From positions 1 through 64,000 of the forward strand of contig CAMHNI010000010.1 of the NCBI GenBank assembly GCA_946186505.1: a DNA stretch of 64,000 nt. The letters run 5' to 3'. This document shows positions 45,740 to 55,259 of the stretch, in pieces. Numbering within the stretch: the stretch's first letter is position 1; every line of letters begins with the position of its first letter. The translations under genes were made by a program, and so were the position numbers. Source of the DNA: an uncultured Prevotellaceae bacterium. Lineage in GTDB: Bacteria; Bacteroidota; Bacteroidia; Bacteroidales; Bacteroidaceae. Under the pieces are notes generated by a model, which worked only from the letters and a program-made list of their open reading frames with translations, made no database searches and was not told the DNA's origin.

Positions 45740-46973
45740 AACGGACCAGTTTGAACAGTTTGTCCGAAGGACGGACCTTATCGGGCACAGCTATACTAAC
45801 CCGGGTGCCCTGCTTCGCCACCTCCACGGGGCCTTCATCGTCGTGTATCTCGTTGGCAGTGACGTACATCACACCAGTCGTCGGGCCGGTAATCAGGAGT
45901 TTGTCTCCCCGGCAGAACGTTGTGGCCTCAACAGTGAATTCTGCCACGCCGAGCCGTGAGTAGTATTTCGTGCCTTTGCCGATATAGACTTTGCGCTCGG
46001 TAGCATTCGAACCGTAGTGCTTGTTCCACTCGCCCATCAGCTGTCCCTGGTAGTAGCCGTCCCAGAAGCCCCGGTTGAAGACGGTGGCCAGACGCACATC
46101 CCACTCATCCTTGCGCTCCTCGGTGAAGGTCTCGTCAAGTACCGCACGGATGGCCTCCTTATAGCACTTCACCACGGTATAGACATATTCCGGGCCACGG
46201 GCACGGCCCTCAATCTTGAAGACCCGCACACCGGCCTTCATCAGCTTGTCGATGAAGCGCACGGTCTTTAGGTCCTTAGGCGACATGATATACTTGTTGT
46301 CTATCTCCAGCTGATAGCCAGTCTCGTTGTCGGTCACGGTGTAGGAACGGCGGCAGACCTGGATGCATTCACCACGGTTGGCACTGCGGTTGGCGGCGTC
46401 AAGGCTCATGTAGCACTTGCCGCTGATGGCCATGCACAGCGCTCCATGACAGAACATCTCGATGCGTATCAGCTGACCTGACGGTCCGCAGATATGCTCT
46501 TCTTCCACCTGCCGGTAGATCTCGGCAACCTGCTCCATATTCAGTTCGCGTGCCAACACTACGACATCGGCAAACTGGGAATAAAAGCGCAGTGCCTCGA
46601 TATTCGAGATGTTCAGTTGTGTAGAGAGATGAACCTCCTGCCCCACCCTATTGCAATATTGCATGACAGCCACGTCTGAGGCGATGACAGCCGAGATGCC
46701 GGCCTCGTGGGCCGCATTGATAATCTCACGCATCAGTGGCAGGTCTTCGCCGTAGATGATGGTGTTCACCGTCAGATAGCTCTTGATGCCGTGGGCATCA
46801 CACTGTCTGGCAATTTCTCTCAGGTCGTCAATCGTGAAGGTCGAGGCCGAATGTGCCCGCATATTCAGTTTCTCAATACCGAAATAGACAGAGTCGGCAC
46901 CTGCCTGAATAGCCGCTGCCAGCGAGTCGTGCGTACCGACAGGAGCCATGATTTCAAATTCTTCAAGTTTCAT
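45711..46973 (-). CDS. Peptidase U32-family protein (RNA hydroxylase-like)
   Basis: 420 residues. EIMAPVGTHDSLAAAIQAGA and ADSVYFGIEKLNMRA at the start are typical of U32 proteins; ECIQVCRRSYTV and the later VFKIEGRARGPEYV are the conserved cysteine and glutamate regions. In E. coli, relatives RlhA and TrhP hydroxylate RNA bases, so this may be an RNA-modifying enzyme rather than a protease; which role applies is unclear. The -7 box ends 5 nt before the ATG, so the mRNA may be leaderless. Confidence 0.88.
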   Translation of the reverse strand: MKLEEFEIMAPVGTHDSLAAAIQAGADSVYFGIEKLNMRAHSASTFTIDDLREIARQCDAHGIKSYLTVNTIIYGEDLPLMREIINAAHEAGISAVIASDVAVMQYCNRVGQEVHLSTQLNISNIEALRFYSQFADVVVLARELNMEQVAEIYRQVEEEHICGPSGQLIRIEMFCHGALCMAISGKCYMSLDAANRSANRGECIQVCRRSYTVTDNETGYQLEIDNKYIMSPKDLKTVRFIDKLMKAGVRVFKIEGRARGPEYVYTVVKCYKEAIRAVLDETFTEERKDEWDVRLATVFNRGFWDGYYQGQLMGEWNKHYGSNATERKVYIGKGTKYYSRLGVAEFTVEATTFCRGDKLLITGPTTGVMYVTANEIHDDEGPVEVAKQGTRVSIAVPDKVRPSDKLFKLVRSTSSDQPSC

Positions 46974-46978
46974 GGGTG

Positions 46979-46986
46979 CAAAATTA
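46979..46986 (-). promoter_or_regulatory. -7 box abutting the U32 start codon
   Basis: TAATTTTG on the minus strand, only 5 nt from the ATG at 46973, leaving no room for a Shine-Dalgarno leader. Confidence 0.6.
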
Positions 46987-47030
46987 CGATTTTTATTCCA
47001 CTTCTTTACCTTAATCTGAAAAAACTTTTG

Positions 47031-47038
47031 TATATTTG
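47031..47038 (+). promoter_or_regulatory. -7 box for the C1 peptidase gene
   Basis: TATATTTG, 18 nt before the ATG at 47057, so the in-frame ATG at 47036 cannot be the start. Confidence 0.65.
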
Positions 47039-47056
47039 CACCCCGAAGGCCAATAC

Positions 47057-47905
47057 ATGGAAAAGAATCTGACTATAACACATAGCTTTAGCTATGGAAA
47101 CAGGTTGGCTGCCGTCATGCTCTGCCTGTTGACGGCAGGGGCGACGAGCGCCCCATTCCTTCTAGCCTTCACGCTATGCACCGGCTGCACCCAACAGCCG
47201 CCCGAGCATTTTGTCTATGAAGTGCTCAACCCCATGACCCCCGTCAAAGACCAAGGGAAGAGCCAGCTGTGCTGGGCTTATGCCATGCTCGCCGCCATTG
47301 AGACCGAGCACCTGCGCTGGGGCGACTCGGTCAATCTGTCACCATACTATATCGGGAAGATGATAGAGCACGAGCCAGGAGCGCCCAAGTCGGGACGCGG
47401 CATGGGAATAACTCTCATCAACCTGATACAGAAATACGGCATCGTGGGCTACGATGCCATGCGCAGTGCCGACACGCCTCCCCCGCGATGGGTGTTCATG
47501 CTCGGAGCGGAATATACACCGCAGGAGTTTGCCCGCAGCGTCTGCGCCCCCGGTGAGTATGTAGCACTCACCAGCACCGACAAAGTTCCTTACGGACAGG
47601 AGGTAGAGCTGGACGTGGACGACAACTGGATGCACGACAGGTTTCTGAACGTACCGATGGACACGCTGCTGCGGCGGACAGTACATGCCGTGCGCCGCCA
47701 CCACGGCGTCTGCTGGGAGAGCCGCCGCCACGCCATGGCCATCGTCGGCATTGCCCACGATGACAACGGCAGGAAGTACTTCGTGATGAAGAACTCATGG
47801 GGCACCGCCCGCCGTAACAAGGGGTTGGAGTTCCTGGCGTTCGATGACTTCCGTGACGAGACACTGGCCGTGGAGATGCCGCAAAACGTCTTTTATGAAC
47901 AATAG
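47057..47905 (+). CDS. Papain-like (C1) cysteine protease, probable lipoprotein
   Basis: 282 residues. N-terminal hydrophobic segment ending in a lipobox-like LCTGC (Cys44) predicts lipid anchoring. The catalytic Cys72 is in DQGKSQLCWAYAMLAA, the His225 in SRRHAMAIVG and the Asn246 in VMKNSWGTA: all papain-family positions. No long propeptide is seen, so it resembles the bleomycin-hydrolase-like or small C1 forms. It precedes a GH95 gene by 6 bp, so protease and glycosidase may be made together. Confidence 0.85.
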   Translation: MEKNLTITHSFSYGNRLAAVMLCLLTAGATSAPFLLAFTLCTGCTQQPPEHFVYEVLNPMTPVKDQGKSQLCWAYAMLAAIETEHLRWGDSVNLSPYYIGKMIEHEPGAPKSGRGMGITLINLIQKYGIVGYDAMRSADTPPPRWVFMLGAEYTPQEFARSVCAPGEYVALTSTDKVPYGQEVELDVDDNWMHDRFLNVPMDTLLRRTVHAVRRHHGVCWESRRHAMAIVGIAHDDNGRKYFVMKNSWGTARRNKGLEFLAFDDFRDETLAVEMPQNVFYEQ

Positions 47906-47911
47906 TTATAT

Positions 47912-50254
47912 ATGAGAAAACAATTGTTAATAGCTGCGCTGGCCATCGTGACTGGCATATCAGCACAAAAGCAGCCGCCCATGACGCTGCAATACGACCG
48001 GTCGGCCGACTACTTCGAAGAGTCGCTGCCCATCGGTAACGGCAGACTCGGTGCCATCGTTTATGGCGGCACCGACGACAATATCATCTACCTGAACGAC
48101 ATCACCCTGTGGACGGGAAAGCCCGTTGACCGTAACCTTGACCGCGAAGCCCACAAGTGGATTCCGCAGATTCGCGAGGAGCTGTTCCGCGAGGACTACC
48201 GAAAGGCTGACTCACTGCAGCTGCACGTACAGGGGCCGAACTCACAGTTCTTCCAGCCGCTGGCCACACTCCACATACGCGACCTAAACAAAGGCAATGT
48301 CAGCAGCTACCGCCGACAGTTGGACCTCGACTCGGCACTCGTCAGCGACTGCTACGAACGCGGTGGCTGCACCGTTGCGAGGGAATACCTGGCATCCTTC
48401 CCTGATAGTCTTATCGCCATACAGCTGACAGGAAAGGTGAACATTGCTGTCAGCATGACAGGACAGACGCCGCACAGTGCCAAGGCTGCCAACGGACAGA
48501 TCACCATGACCGGCCACGCCACAGGCGACCCGCAGCAGAGCATACACTTCTGCACCATACTTCGTGCCGAGACTGACGGCATAGTGAAGGCTGCCGACTC
48601 TACGCTGACCATTAGTGGTGCCAGCCAGGCGACGCTCTACATTGTCAACAGAACCAGTTTCAACGGTTTCGACCACCACCCCGTCAGCGAAGGTGCCGAC
48701 TACTTAGAACAGGCCACAAACGACAGCTGGCACACCCGGAACCTGACATACGCCGACATGCGCCGCCGCCACATCGCCGACTACCGCCACTTCTACGACC
48801 GTGTAAAGCTATTACTGGGAACCCATGAGCCCTATACTCCCCTCCTAACCACCGACGCCCTGCTAAAAGCCTACCCCGCCAACGACAGCAACAACCGCTA
48901 CCTCGAAATGCTCTATTTCCAGTATGGCCGTTATTTGCTGATCAGCTGTAGCCGTACCGAGAGCGTGCCCGCCAACCTACAGGGACTCTGGACGCCACAC
49001 CTCTGGTCGCCCTGGCGTGGCAACTACACCGTGAACATTAACTTGGAGGAAAACTACTGGCCAGCCTTCACGGCAAACCTGGCCGAGATGGCACAGCCGC
49101 TTGACGGTTTCATCAGCGCATTAGCCGCCAACGGACAGTTTACTGCCCGCAACTACTACGGCATCAACCGGGGCTGGTGCTCCAGCCACAACAGCGACAT
49201 CTGGGCCATGACCAACCCCGTGGGCGAGAAGAACGAGAAACCCGAATGGGCCAACTGGAACTTAGGCGGTGCATGGCTTGTGAACACCCTCTGGGAGCGG
49301 TTCCTCTTCACACAGGACAAGGCATATCTGCAAGACGTGGCCCTGCCCCTGATGAAGGGCGCTGCTGACTTCTGTCTCGACTGGCTCATCGACAACCCGC
49401 GGAAGCCAGGCGAGTTGATTACCGCCCCCAGCACATCGCCCGAGAATGAGTACGTCACTGACCAGAACTACCACGGCATGACTTGCTATGGAGGCACCGC
49501 CGACCTGGCCATCATCCGTGAACTGTTCCAGAACGTCATCACCGCCTGCCGGCTATGCGGCAGCAACGACACCACACCCTATGAGGCAGCCCTTGCACGA
49601 CTCCATCCCTACACTATTGGCAGCAACGGCGACCTGAACGAATGGTACTACGACTGGCGCGACTATGACCCGCACCACCGCCACCAGAGCCACCTTATCG
49701 GTCTGTACCCCGGCAGCCATCTGACCAGTCCCGACCTGCTGAAAGCTTGCCAGCAGACGCTCATTCAGAAAGGCGACGAGAGCACCGGTTGGTCCACCGG
49801 CTGGCGCATCAACCTCTGGGCACGGCTCGGAAGGGGCAAGGAGGCCTATCATATCTACCAGAAGCTATTGAGCTACGTGTCGCCGAGTGGGGGAACGAAC
49901 TATCATCGCGGCGGCACCTACCCGAACATGATGGATGCTCACCCACCTTTCCAGATTGACGGCAACTTCGGCGGCACGGCCGGCGTCTGCGAAATGCTGA
50001 TGCAGAGCCGTTTTTCCGATACCCACTCCACTATTGAACTGTTGCCCGCCTGCCCTGAGCAGTGGAAGGATGGCAGCGTCAGCGGACTCTGTGCCCGCGG
50101 CGGCTATGAAGTATGCTTCTCGTGGAAAGACGGCAAGGTGCGCGACTGCACCATCAAGGCCGGCAAGGACGGCACCGTCACCTTATCGTATAATAATATG
50201 AGCAAGACGCTCAAACTAAAAGCTGGGCAGACGCTGCCCGTGAAGACATGGTAA
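47912..50254 (+). CDS. GH95 alpha-L-fucosidase-like enzyme
   Basis: 780 residues, probably periplasmic. Signal peptide (1-18), then the GH95 start LQYDRSADYFEESLPIGNGR and LGAIVYGGT. The (alpha/alpha)6 barrel shows INLEENYWPAFTANL, NGDLNEWYYDWRD with the proposed acid Glu, and DAHPPFQIDGNFGGTAG with the proposed base Asp. GH95 members act on terminal alpha-1,2-fucose, or on alpha-L-galactose in some; the substrate is not resolved here. Overlaps the AraC gene by 7 bp. Confidence 0.9.
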   Translation: MRKQLLIAALAIVTGISAQKQPPMTLQYDRSADYFEESLPIGNGRLGAIVYGGTDDNIIYLNDITLWTGKPVDRNLDREAHKWIPQIREELFREDYRKADSLQLHVQGPNSQFFQPLATLHIRDLNKGNVSSYRRQLDLDSALVSDCYERGGCTVAREYLASFPDSLIAIQLTGKVNIAVSMTGQTPHSAKAANGQITMTGHATGDPQQSIHFCTILRAETDGIVKAADSTLTISGASQATLYIVNRTSFNGFDHHPVSEGADYLEQATNDSWHTRNLTYADMRRRHIADYRHFYDRVKLLLGTHEPYTPLLTTDALLKAYPANDSNNRYLEMLYFQYGRYLLISCSRTESVPANLQGLWTPHLWSPWRGNYTVNINLEENYWPAFTANLAEMAQPLDGFISALAANGQFTARNYYGINRGWCSSHNSDIWAMTNPVGEKNEKPEWANWNLGGAWLVNTLWERFLFTQDKAYLQDVALPLMKGAADFCLDWLIDNPRKPGELITAPSTSPENEYVTDQNYHGMTCYGGTADLAIIRELFQNVITACRLCGSNDTTPYEAALARLHPYTIGSNGDLNEWYYDWRDYDPHHRHQSHLIGLYPGSHLTSPDLLKACQQTLIQKGDESTGWSTGWRINLWARLGRGKEAYHIYQKLLSYVSPSGGTNYHRGGTYPNMMDAHPPFQIDGNFGGTAGVCEMLMQSRFSDTHSTIELLPACPEQWKDGSVSGLCARGGYEVCFSWKDGKVRDCTIKAGKDGTVTLSYNNMSKTLKLKAGQTLPVKTW

Positions 50255-51126
50255 AGAACGCGATTACTGAAACCAGCCTTGAAGAGGCAAAGACGTGGGG
50301 CAACACCTCAGTCCTCGGCGACGGCCTCGTCCTGTCAGACCGCATTGCTGGCACTGACGCTTCGGACACACCACAACGCATGAACTTCATCATGATGGCC
50401 CTCTGCCGACAGGGGGAGGCCCGCTACGCCATCGACACTAGGGAACAGACGGTGAAAGCCGGCGACCTGCTATTCATTTCCGAAGGTCACATCATGGACT
50501 TCTTCCGTGCCTCGCCTGACTTCGACTGTCTGTCCATCATGCTCAGCACGGAGTTCTATCACAGTTTCGTCCTTAACGTGAAGAACGTATCCTCACTGTT
50601 GCTCTTCTCTACAAACAATCCTGTGGTGCAGCTCACCGCCAAGGAGGTGCAGACCTACACCAACTTTCATAACGCCATCAGCGATAAGATAGCCGACAGG
50701 GGACACCACTTCCGTACACAACTAGTGAAAGCCCTGCTTCTGGCCATGTTCTACGACATGTCGGGAGTCATCTGGCGCGTGGAGCAGCAGGGACAAAAGG
50801 TTCAGACCCGCGCCGACAGCATCTTTGCCAATTTCATCAGGCTACTTGAAGAGCACTTCCGGAAAGAGCGCCGCGTCAGGTGGTACGCCCTCCAGTTAGG
50901 CATCACGCCCAAGTACCTGTCTGAGGTGGTCAAACAGGTCAGCAAGCGCACACCGAACGAATGGATTGACCATTATGTCGTGCTGGAACTACGTGTCCTG
51001 CTGAAGAACTCAACCAAAAGTATCAAGGAGATTTCTGACGAACTCAACTTCCCCAACCAATCTTTCCTCGGCAAATACTTCAAGGAGCATATTGGCATGA
51101 GTCCGTCGGAATACCGGAAGGAGTAG
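50248..51126 (+). CDS. AraC-family transcriptional regulator
   Basis: 292 residues. The N-terminal ~150 residues form a cupin-like sensor (RYAIDTREQTVKAGDLLFIS). The C-terminal ~100 form two helix-turn-helix motifs: RWYALQLGITPKYLSEVVKQ and SIKEISDELNFPNQSFLGKY, ending in GMSPSEYRKE. Being 7 bp overlapped with the GH95 gene, it probably controls that operon or a related carbohydrate response. Confidence 0.9.
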   Translation: MVKNAITETSLEEAKTWGNTSVLGDGLVLSDRIAGTDASDTPQRMNFIMMALCRQGEARYAIDTREQTVKAGDLLFISEGHIMDFFRASPDFDCLSIMLSTEFYHSFVLNVKNVSSLLLFSTNNPVVQLTAKEVQTYTNFHNAISDKIADRGHHFRTQLVKALLLAMFYDMSGVIWRVEQQGQKVQTRADSIFANFIRLLEEHFRKERRVRWYALQLGITPKYLSEVVKQVSKRTPNEWIDHYVVLELRVLLKNSTKSIKEISDELNFPNQSFLGKYFKEHIGMSPSEYRKE

Positions 51127-51128
51127 AG

Positions 51129-51740
51129 TCACAAATATCCCTGCAAGCGCAACTCATCGGCCAACTCACAGAGTTCGAGGTACCAGGCTTCACCAAAACG
51201 CCGGATGAGAGGCTCCTTCAAGAACTTATAGAGAGGAAGGTCGAGTTCACGTCCTTTCTTGACGGCATCCTCGCAGATTTTCCAGCGGTGATAGTTCAGG
51301 CCCGTCAGTCCGCCGCCAAACTGTTTCTCACGGATAGGATAGAGCGCACAACTGACAGGTTTGCAGAATGAGCAGCGCCCGGCATGGTAGGCTTTCTCCA
51401 GCGCACACAGACAAGTGCCACCCTCTCCATAACAGGTGAAGACACAATCCCTGCCGCCGACAATACTTGTCACCAGGTCGCCGTCACGGTCGGTATAGGC
51501 CACACCCTGACGGTCGATAACACTTTGGGCCGAAGCGCAGAGGTCACCCCATACCACATCAAGGGCATCCTCTATGCCGCCTATCTCGTCCACCGTCACT
51601 GGGGCTCCTGCGTCGCCTTCTACACAGCAGATGCCCTTACACTTCTCGTAGTCACAACAGAACCTCTCTGTCAGGATGTCTGATGATAGCAGCACACCGC
51701 CGACTTCAAAAATTGGGGGAAGACAGCGTTTGGCTACCAT
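51129..51740 (-). CDS. DUF3109 cysteine-rich protein
   Basis: 203 residues. Many cysteines in close groups: FCCDYEKCKGICCVEGDAG, CVFTCYGEGGTCLCALEKAY, RCSFCKPVSCALYPIR. The DUF3109 family is thought to bind a metal or iron-sulfur cluster, but no function is established. No signal peptide. Its start overlaps the end of ung by 7 bp, so it is translated after ung from the same minus-strand mRNA. Confidence 0.83.
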   Translation of the reverse strand: MVAKRCLPPIFEVGGVLLSSDILTERFCCDYEKCKGICCVEGDAGAPVTVDEIGGIEDALDVVWGDLCASAQSVIDRQGVAYTDRDGDLVTSIVGGRDCVFTCYGEGGTCLCALEKAYHAGRCSFCKPVSCALYPIREKQFGGGLTGLNYHRWKICEDAVKKGRELDLPLYKFLKEPLIRRFGEAWYLELCELADELRLQGYL

Positions 51741-52399
51741 ACTATTGGCTCTATTCCGTTTTCTTGTAGATACTGATTGCAGCGCGAGAACTGGTGCTGG
51801 CCGAACCAGCCGCCACGGTTGGCGCTAAGCGGTGAGGGATGGACGGACTCCAAGACGAGGTTCTTCGTCTTGTCTATCATATACGCCTTGCCACGGGCAA
51901 AGCCGCCCCAAAGCATATAGACCAGATGCTCACGGTGGGTGGCCAGAACCTGGATGGCAGCATCGGTGAACTTCTGCCAACCCAGCGTAGAGTGGCTGTT
52001 GGCCTGATGGGCACGTACCGTCAGCGTGGCATTGAGCAGCAGCACCCCCTGCTGCGCCCACCGCGTCAGGTTGCCCGATGCTGGGATAGGCGTGCCCAGA
52101 TCATCGTGTATCTCCTTGAAGATGTTTTGCAACGACGGAGGGAACATCACCCCGTCCTGTACCGAGAAACTCAGCCCGTGGGCCTGTCCCGGTTCATGGT
52201 ACGGGTCTTGTCCGATAATCACCACCTTCACCTTGTCGAAAGGGCAGAGGTTGAACGCATTAAAAATCAACTTGCCCGGCGGATAGCACGTAGTCTGCAT
52301 ATACTCCTGCCGCACTGCCCCTGTCAGCTGGGCGAAGTACGGCTTCTCAAACTCCGGAGCCAGGTGCTCCTTCCATGTATTCTCTATCTGTACATTCAT
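51734..52399 (-). CDS. ung: Uracil-DNA glycosylase
   Basis: Removes uracil from DNA, starting base-excision repair. 221 residues, family-1 UDG: GQDPYHEPGQAHGLSFSV (water-activating Asp), LLLNATLTV, and HPSPLSANRG with the minor-groove His. No signal for phage origin. The DUF3109 gene follows with a 7-bp overlap. Confidence 0.96.
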   Translation of the reverse strand: MNVQIENTWKEHLAPEFEKPYFAQLTGAVRQEYMQTTCYPPGKLIFNAFNLCPFDKVKVVIIGQDPYHEPGQAHGLSFSVQDGVMFPPSLQNIFKEIHDDLGTPIPASGNLTRWAQQGVLLLNATLTVRAHQANSHSTLGWQKFTDAAIQVLATHREHLVYMLWGGFARGKAYMIDKTKNLVLESVHPSPLSANRGGWFGQHQFSRCNQYLQENGIEPIVW

Positions 52400-52420
52400 A
52401 GTCTCTCATTTTCTGTTAGG

Positions 52421-53716
52421 TCAGAAAGGGGCCTCAATCTCAAAACGCTGTCGCACGCCCGTCACCGGATGGTTCAACTCTATTCGCTCAGCATGCAGGT
52501 AGAGCCGGTCATCCGGCCGGCCGTAAAGTTCGTCACCCCTGATGGGACACCCCAGACCGTCGGGATGAGCGCAGTGCATACGCAACTGGTGGGTACGACC
52601 AGTGTGAGGAAACAGCCAGACACGGTTGTCATCCACCAGTTCATAGTCGGTCACAGCCGGCTTGCCTCGCTCGTAGTCCACCACCTGCCGGGGCCGGTTA
52701 ATGGGGTCGCTAAGCAGTGGCAGGCTGATGCGACCCTGTCGCCGTGACGGTACACCGTCGAGCAGGGCAACATAGCGCTTACTGATGGTATGGTCGGAAA
52801 ACTGCTGCTGCAGGGCGGCATGGACACTGCGGCTCTTCGCTGCCACCATCAACCCGCTAGTCCACATGTCGAGACGGTGAGCCAGCATGCTGTTCGGGAA
52901 ACGCTGATGCAGGATGGTGGCCACAGAGTGCGTACCGATACGGCCAGGTACACTGAGCAATCCCGAGGGCTTGTTCACCACAACCATCCAGTCATCCTCA
53001 TAGACTACCTCAATATCAAGCTGGGGCAGTCCCCGTTCCTCAGGATTCGGATCAACCTCCAGTCCCTGCAGCATCCAGGTCAGCACGGGCTTGCACTTGC
53101 CTCGGCAGGCAGGATAGAACTGGCCGTGCTGGCGAATTTCCGTGCGGGGCGACTCACCCCACCAGAATTCAGCCATGGCCACCGGCTTCAGCCCCTGCCT
53201 GTAGGCAAACTGCAACAGCTTTGGTGCACAGCAGTCACCCGTACCACCAGGCGGCAGCGGGTATTTCCTACGTATGCGCTCTGAGCTGTGGTAGTCCTGC
53301 CATATACTAACCAGGTCTCTCTCCTCACCCCGGGCGTTCAGCAAGCGGTACTGCGTAAAAAGCCACATCTGTAACTCCTGCGACATCTGCCTATGATTGG
53401 CAGCGTCCTTGATCTGTCGTTCCGCCAGCTTGAAATAGCCGTCAGGCTGCTGGGCATCAAACACAGGCGGAACGAAGTAAGGCCAGTCGTTGCGCCCTTC
53501 GAGCAACCCGGAATAGGCTGCGAGGAAACCCAGTTTGCCGTCACCGTCTTCAACCACCAGCACACCGAACATCTTCCCTTCCGTAAGCGTCATCGTCTGT
53601 ATCTCCTGTTGCAGCTCTTTGGCTGCCAGAAGACACAACGGGTGTGGCTCGTAGCAGAAGGGATAGGTGAACCGCTTCGGGCACTCTATGTCGGTATGTA
53701 ACGGATGAACTCTCAT
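52421..53716 (-). CDS. RluA-type RNA pseudouridine synthase with N-terminal extension
   Basis: 431 residues from the Met at 53716 (start MRVHPLHTDIE), chosen because the promoter at 53750-53757 lies just upstream; Met codons at 53743 and 53752 fall at or before transcription start. The first ~210 residues are a poorly known extension with LPPGGTGDCCAPKLLQFAY. The catalytic part has the Asp in AHRLDMWTSGLMVAA, and FPHTGRTHQLRMHCAHPDGLG. Trp replaces the usual small or acidic residue after the Met in HRLDM, but the Asp is kept. The RNA target is unknown. Confidence 0.87.
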   Translation of the reverse strand: MRVHPLHTDIECPKRFTYPFCYEPHPLCLLAAKELQQEIQTMTLTEGKMFGVLVVEDGDGKLGFLAAYSGLLEGRNDWPYFVPPVFDAQQPDGYFKLAERQIKDAANHRQMSQELQMWLFTQYRLLNARGEERDLVSIWQDYHSSERIRRKYPLPPGGTGDCCAPKLLQFAYRQGLKPVAMAEFWWGESPRTEIRQHGQFYPACRGKCKPVLTWMLQGLEVDPNPEERGLPQLDIEVVYEDDWMVVVNKPSGLLSVPGRIGTHSVATILHQRFPNSMLAHRLDMWTSGLMVAAKSRSVHAALQQQFSDHTISKRYVALLDGVPSRRQGRISLPLLSDPINRPRQVVDYERGKPAVTDYELVDDNRVWLFPHTGRTHQLRMHCAHPDGLGCPIRGDELYGRPDDRLYLHAERIELNHPVTGVRQRFEIEAPF

Positions 53717-53749
53717 AAACAGCGGCACGTCTTTTTCGCACATTCGCTG

Positions 53750-53757
53750 CAAAGGTA
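53750..53757 (-). promoter_or_regulatory. -7 box for the RluA-type gene
   Basis: TACCTTTG on the minus strand, 33 nt upstream of the chosen start. Confidence 0.65.
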
Positions 53758-53837
53758 CAAAATAATATCGAATTCCGACTTCCTCTTGTCACTTTTCTTC
53801 TCCATTGTGTTCTTTTGTTTGAAATCATGTTCACATT

Positions 53838-53869
53838 TTTGGTCAGTTCGCATTAATTTTGTACCTTTG
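53838..53869 (+). promoter_or_regulatory. Complete promoter for dgt
   Basis: TTTG at 53838-53841, 20 nt, TACCTTTG at 53862-53869. Only 8 nt separate it from the first ATG (53878). Confidence 0.8.
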
Positions 53870-53877
53870 CCGACGTA

Positions 53878-55254
53878 ATGATGAACTGGCAACAACTGAT
53901 AAGCAATAAGCGGTTAGGGCAGGAGCACCGACACTTTGAGCAGCATGACGAAAGGCAACGCTTAGGCGAGTCGCCAGACTCTGGAATCCGCACGGAGTTC
54001 AAGCGCGACTACGACCGGCTGATATTCTCAGCCCCTTTCCGCCGGCTGCAGAACAAGACACAGGTGTTCCCACTGCCTGGAAGTGTGTTCGTGCATAACC
54101 GTCTGACCCATTCGTTGGAAGTAGCCAGCGTCGGCATGTCGTTAGGCAACGATGTGGTCCGACAGTTGACACAGCGACATCCAGAGCTGAAGGACACTTT
54201 GTTCGATGAAATCGGACAGATAGTGGCTACGGCCTGTCTGGCTCACGACATGGGGAACCCGCCGTTCGGTCACTCTGGCGAGAAAGCCATCCAGACGTTC
54301 TTCACCGAAGGACCAGGCAGCGACCTGCAACGCATGGTGAGTCATGAGTTCTGGGACGACATCACCCATTTCGAGGGCAATGCCAACGCCTTCAGGCTGT
54401 TGACCCACCAGTTTGAGGGTCGTCGGCAGGGCGGTTTCGTGATGACCTACTCCACGCTGGCCAGCATCGTGAAATATCCTTACGCCTCGTCGGCAGCCTC
54501 GAAGAAAGGGAAGTTCGGATTTTTCTATTCTGAAAAGGAACTGTATCAAAGAATTGCCGATGAAATGGGTATTTTCTGCCTATCGCAGCCAGGTGATCCG
54601 TTGCGGTATGTGCGCCATCCGCTGGTCTATCTTGTCGAAGCCGCCGATGACATCTGCTACGAGATAATGGATTTAGAGGATGCCCATAAGCTAAAGCTGC
54701 TCAGCTATGAGGAGATAGCCTCACTATTACTCAATTTCTTCGATGAAACCGCCAAAAATCATATCCTGCAACGTATCGAGGACGAGGGACTGACGGATGA
54801 CAACGAGAAGGTGGTCTATCTGCGTGCCTGCGTTATCGGTAAGTTGGAAAACGAGTGCGTCAAGGTGTTTGCAGAGCATGAACAGGACATTCTCAACGGA
54901 ACGTTCACGGGCAGCCTTATCGACCACATCTCGCCATTGCAGGCCGACGCCTACCGCAAGTGTGCCGCGCTCTCGAAGCAGCGCATCTACCGCAGCAAGG
55001 TGGTGCTCGACGTGGAACTCTCGGGTTACAAGATCATGGAGACACTGATGCACCAGATGACGGAGGCTATCATGCACCCCGAACGGTACTACTCGCAGCA
55101 GCTCATAGGGCGCGTCAGCAGCCAGTATGCCATCAACAGCCCCGACCTCGAGACCCGCATCATGGCAGTCATCGACTATATCAGCGGCATGACCGATGTC
55201 TATGCCCTTGACGTCTATCAGAAAATCAACGGAATATCACTACCTATTGTATAA
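53878..55254 (+). CDS. dgt: dGTP triphosphohydrolase (dNTPase)
   Basis: Splits dNTPs to nucleoside and triphosphate, helping control dNTP pools. 458 residues with the HD-domain metal residues in FVHNRLTHSLEVASVG and CLAHDMGNPPFGHSGE, and later EAADDICYEIMDLEDA. Starts at one of two adjacent ATGs (53878 or 53881). The very short leader after the promoter suggests little or no Shine-Dalgarno. A GH53 gene follows after 5 bp. Confidence 0.95.
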   Translation: MMNWQQLISNKRLGQEHRHFEQHDERQRLGESPDSGIRTEFKRDYDRLIFSAPFRRLQNKTQVFPLPGSVFVHNRLTHSLEVASVGMSLGNDVVRQLTQRHPELKDTLFDEIGQIVATACLAHDMGNPPFGHSGEKAIQTFFTEGPGSDLQRMVSHEFWDDITHFEGNANAFRLLTHQFEGRRQGGFVMTYSTLASIVKYPYASSAASKKGKFGFFYSEKELYQRIADEMGIFCLSQPGDPLRYVRHPLVYLVEAADDICYEIMDLEDAHKLKLLSYEEIASLLLNFFDETAKNHILQRIEDEGLTDDNEKVVYLRACVIGKLENECVKVFAEHEQDILNGTFTGSLIDHISPLQADAYRKCAALSKQRIYRSKVVLDVELSGYKIMETLMHQMTEAIMHPERYYSQQLIGRVSSQYAINSPDLETRIMAVIDYISGMTDVYALDVYQKINGISLPIV

Positions 55255-55259
55255 CCATT

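Noticed and set aside
52844..52873. Inactive pseudouridine synthase because of HRLDMWTSG
   Set aside because: The catalytic Asp and flanking Arg, Leu, Thr, Ser and Gly are kept; only a variable position is Trp.
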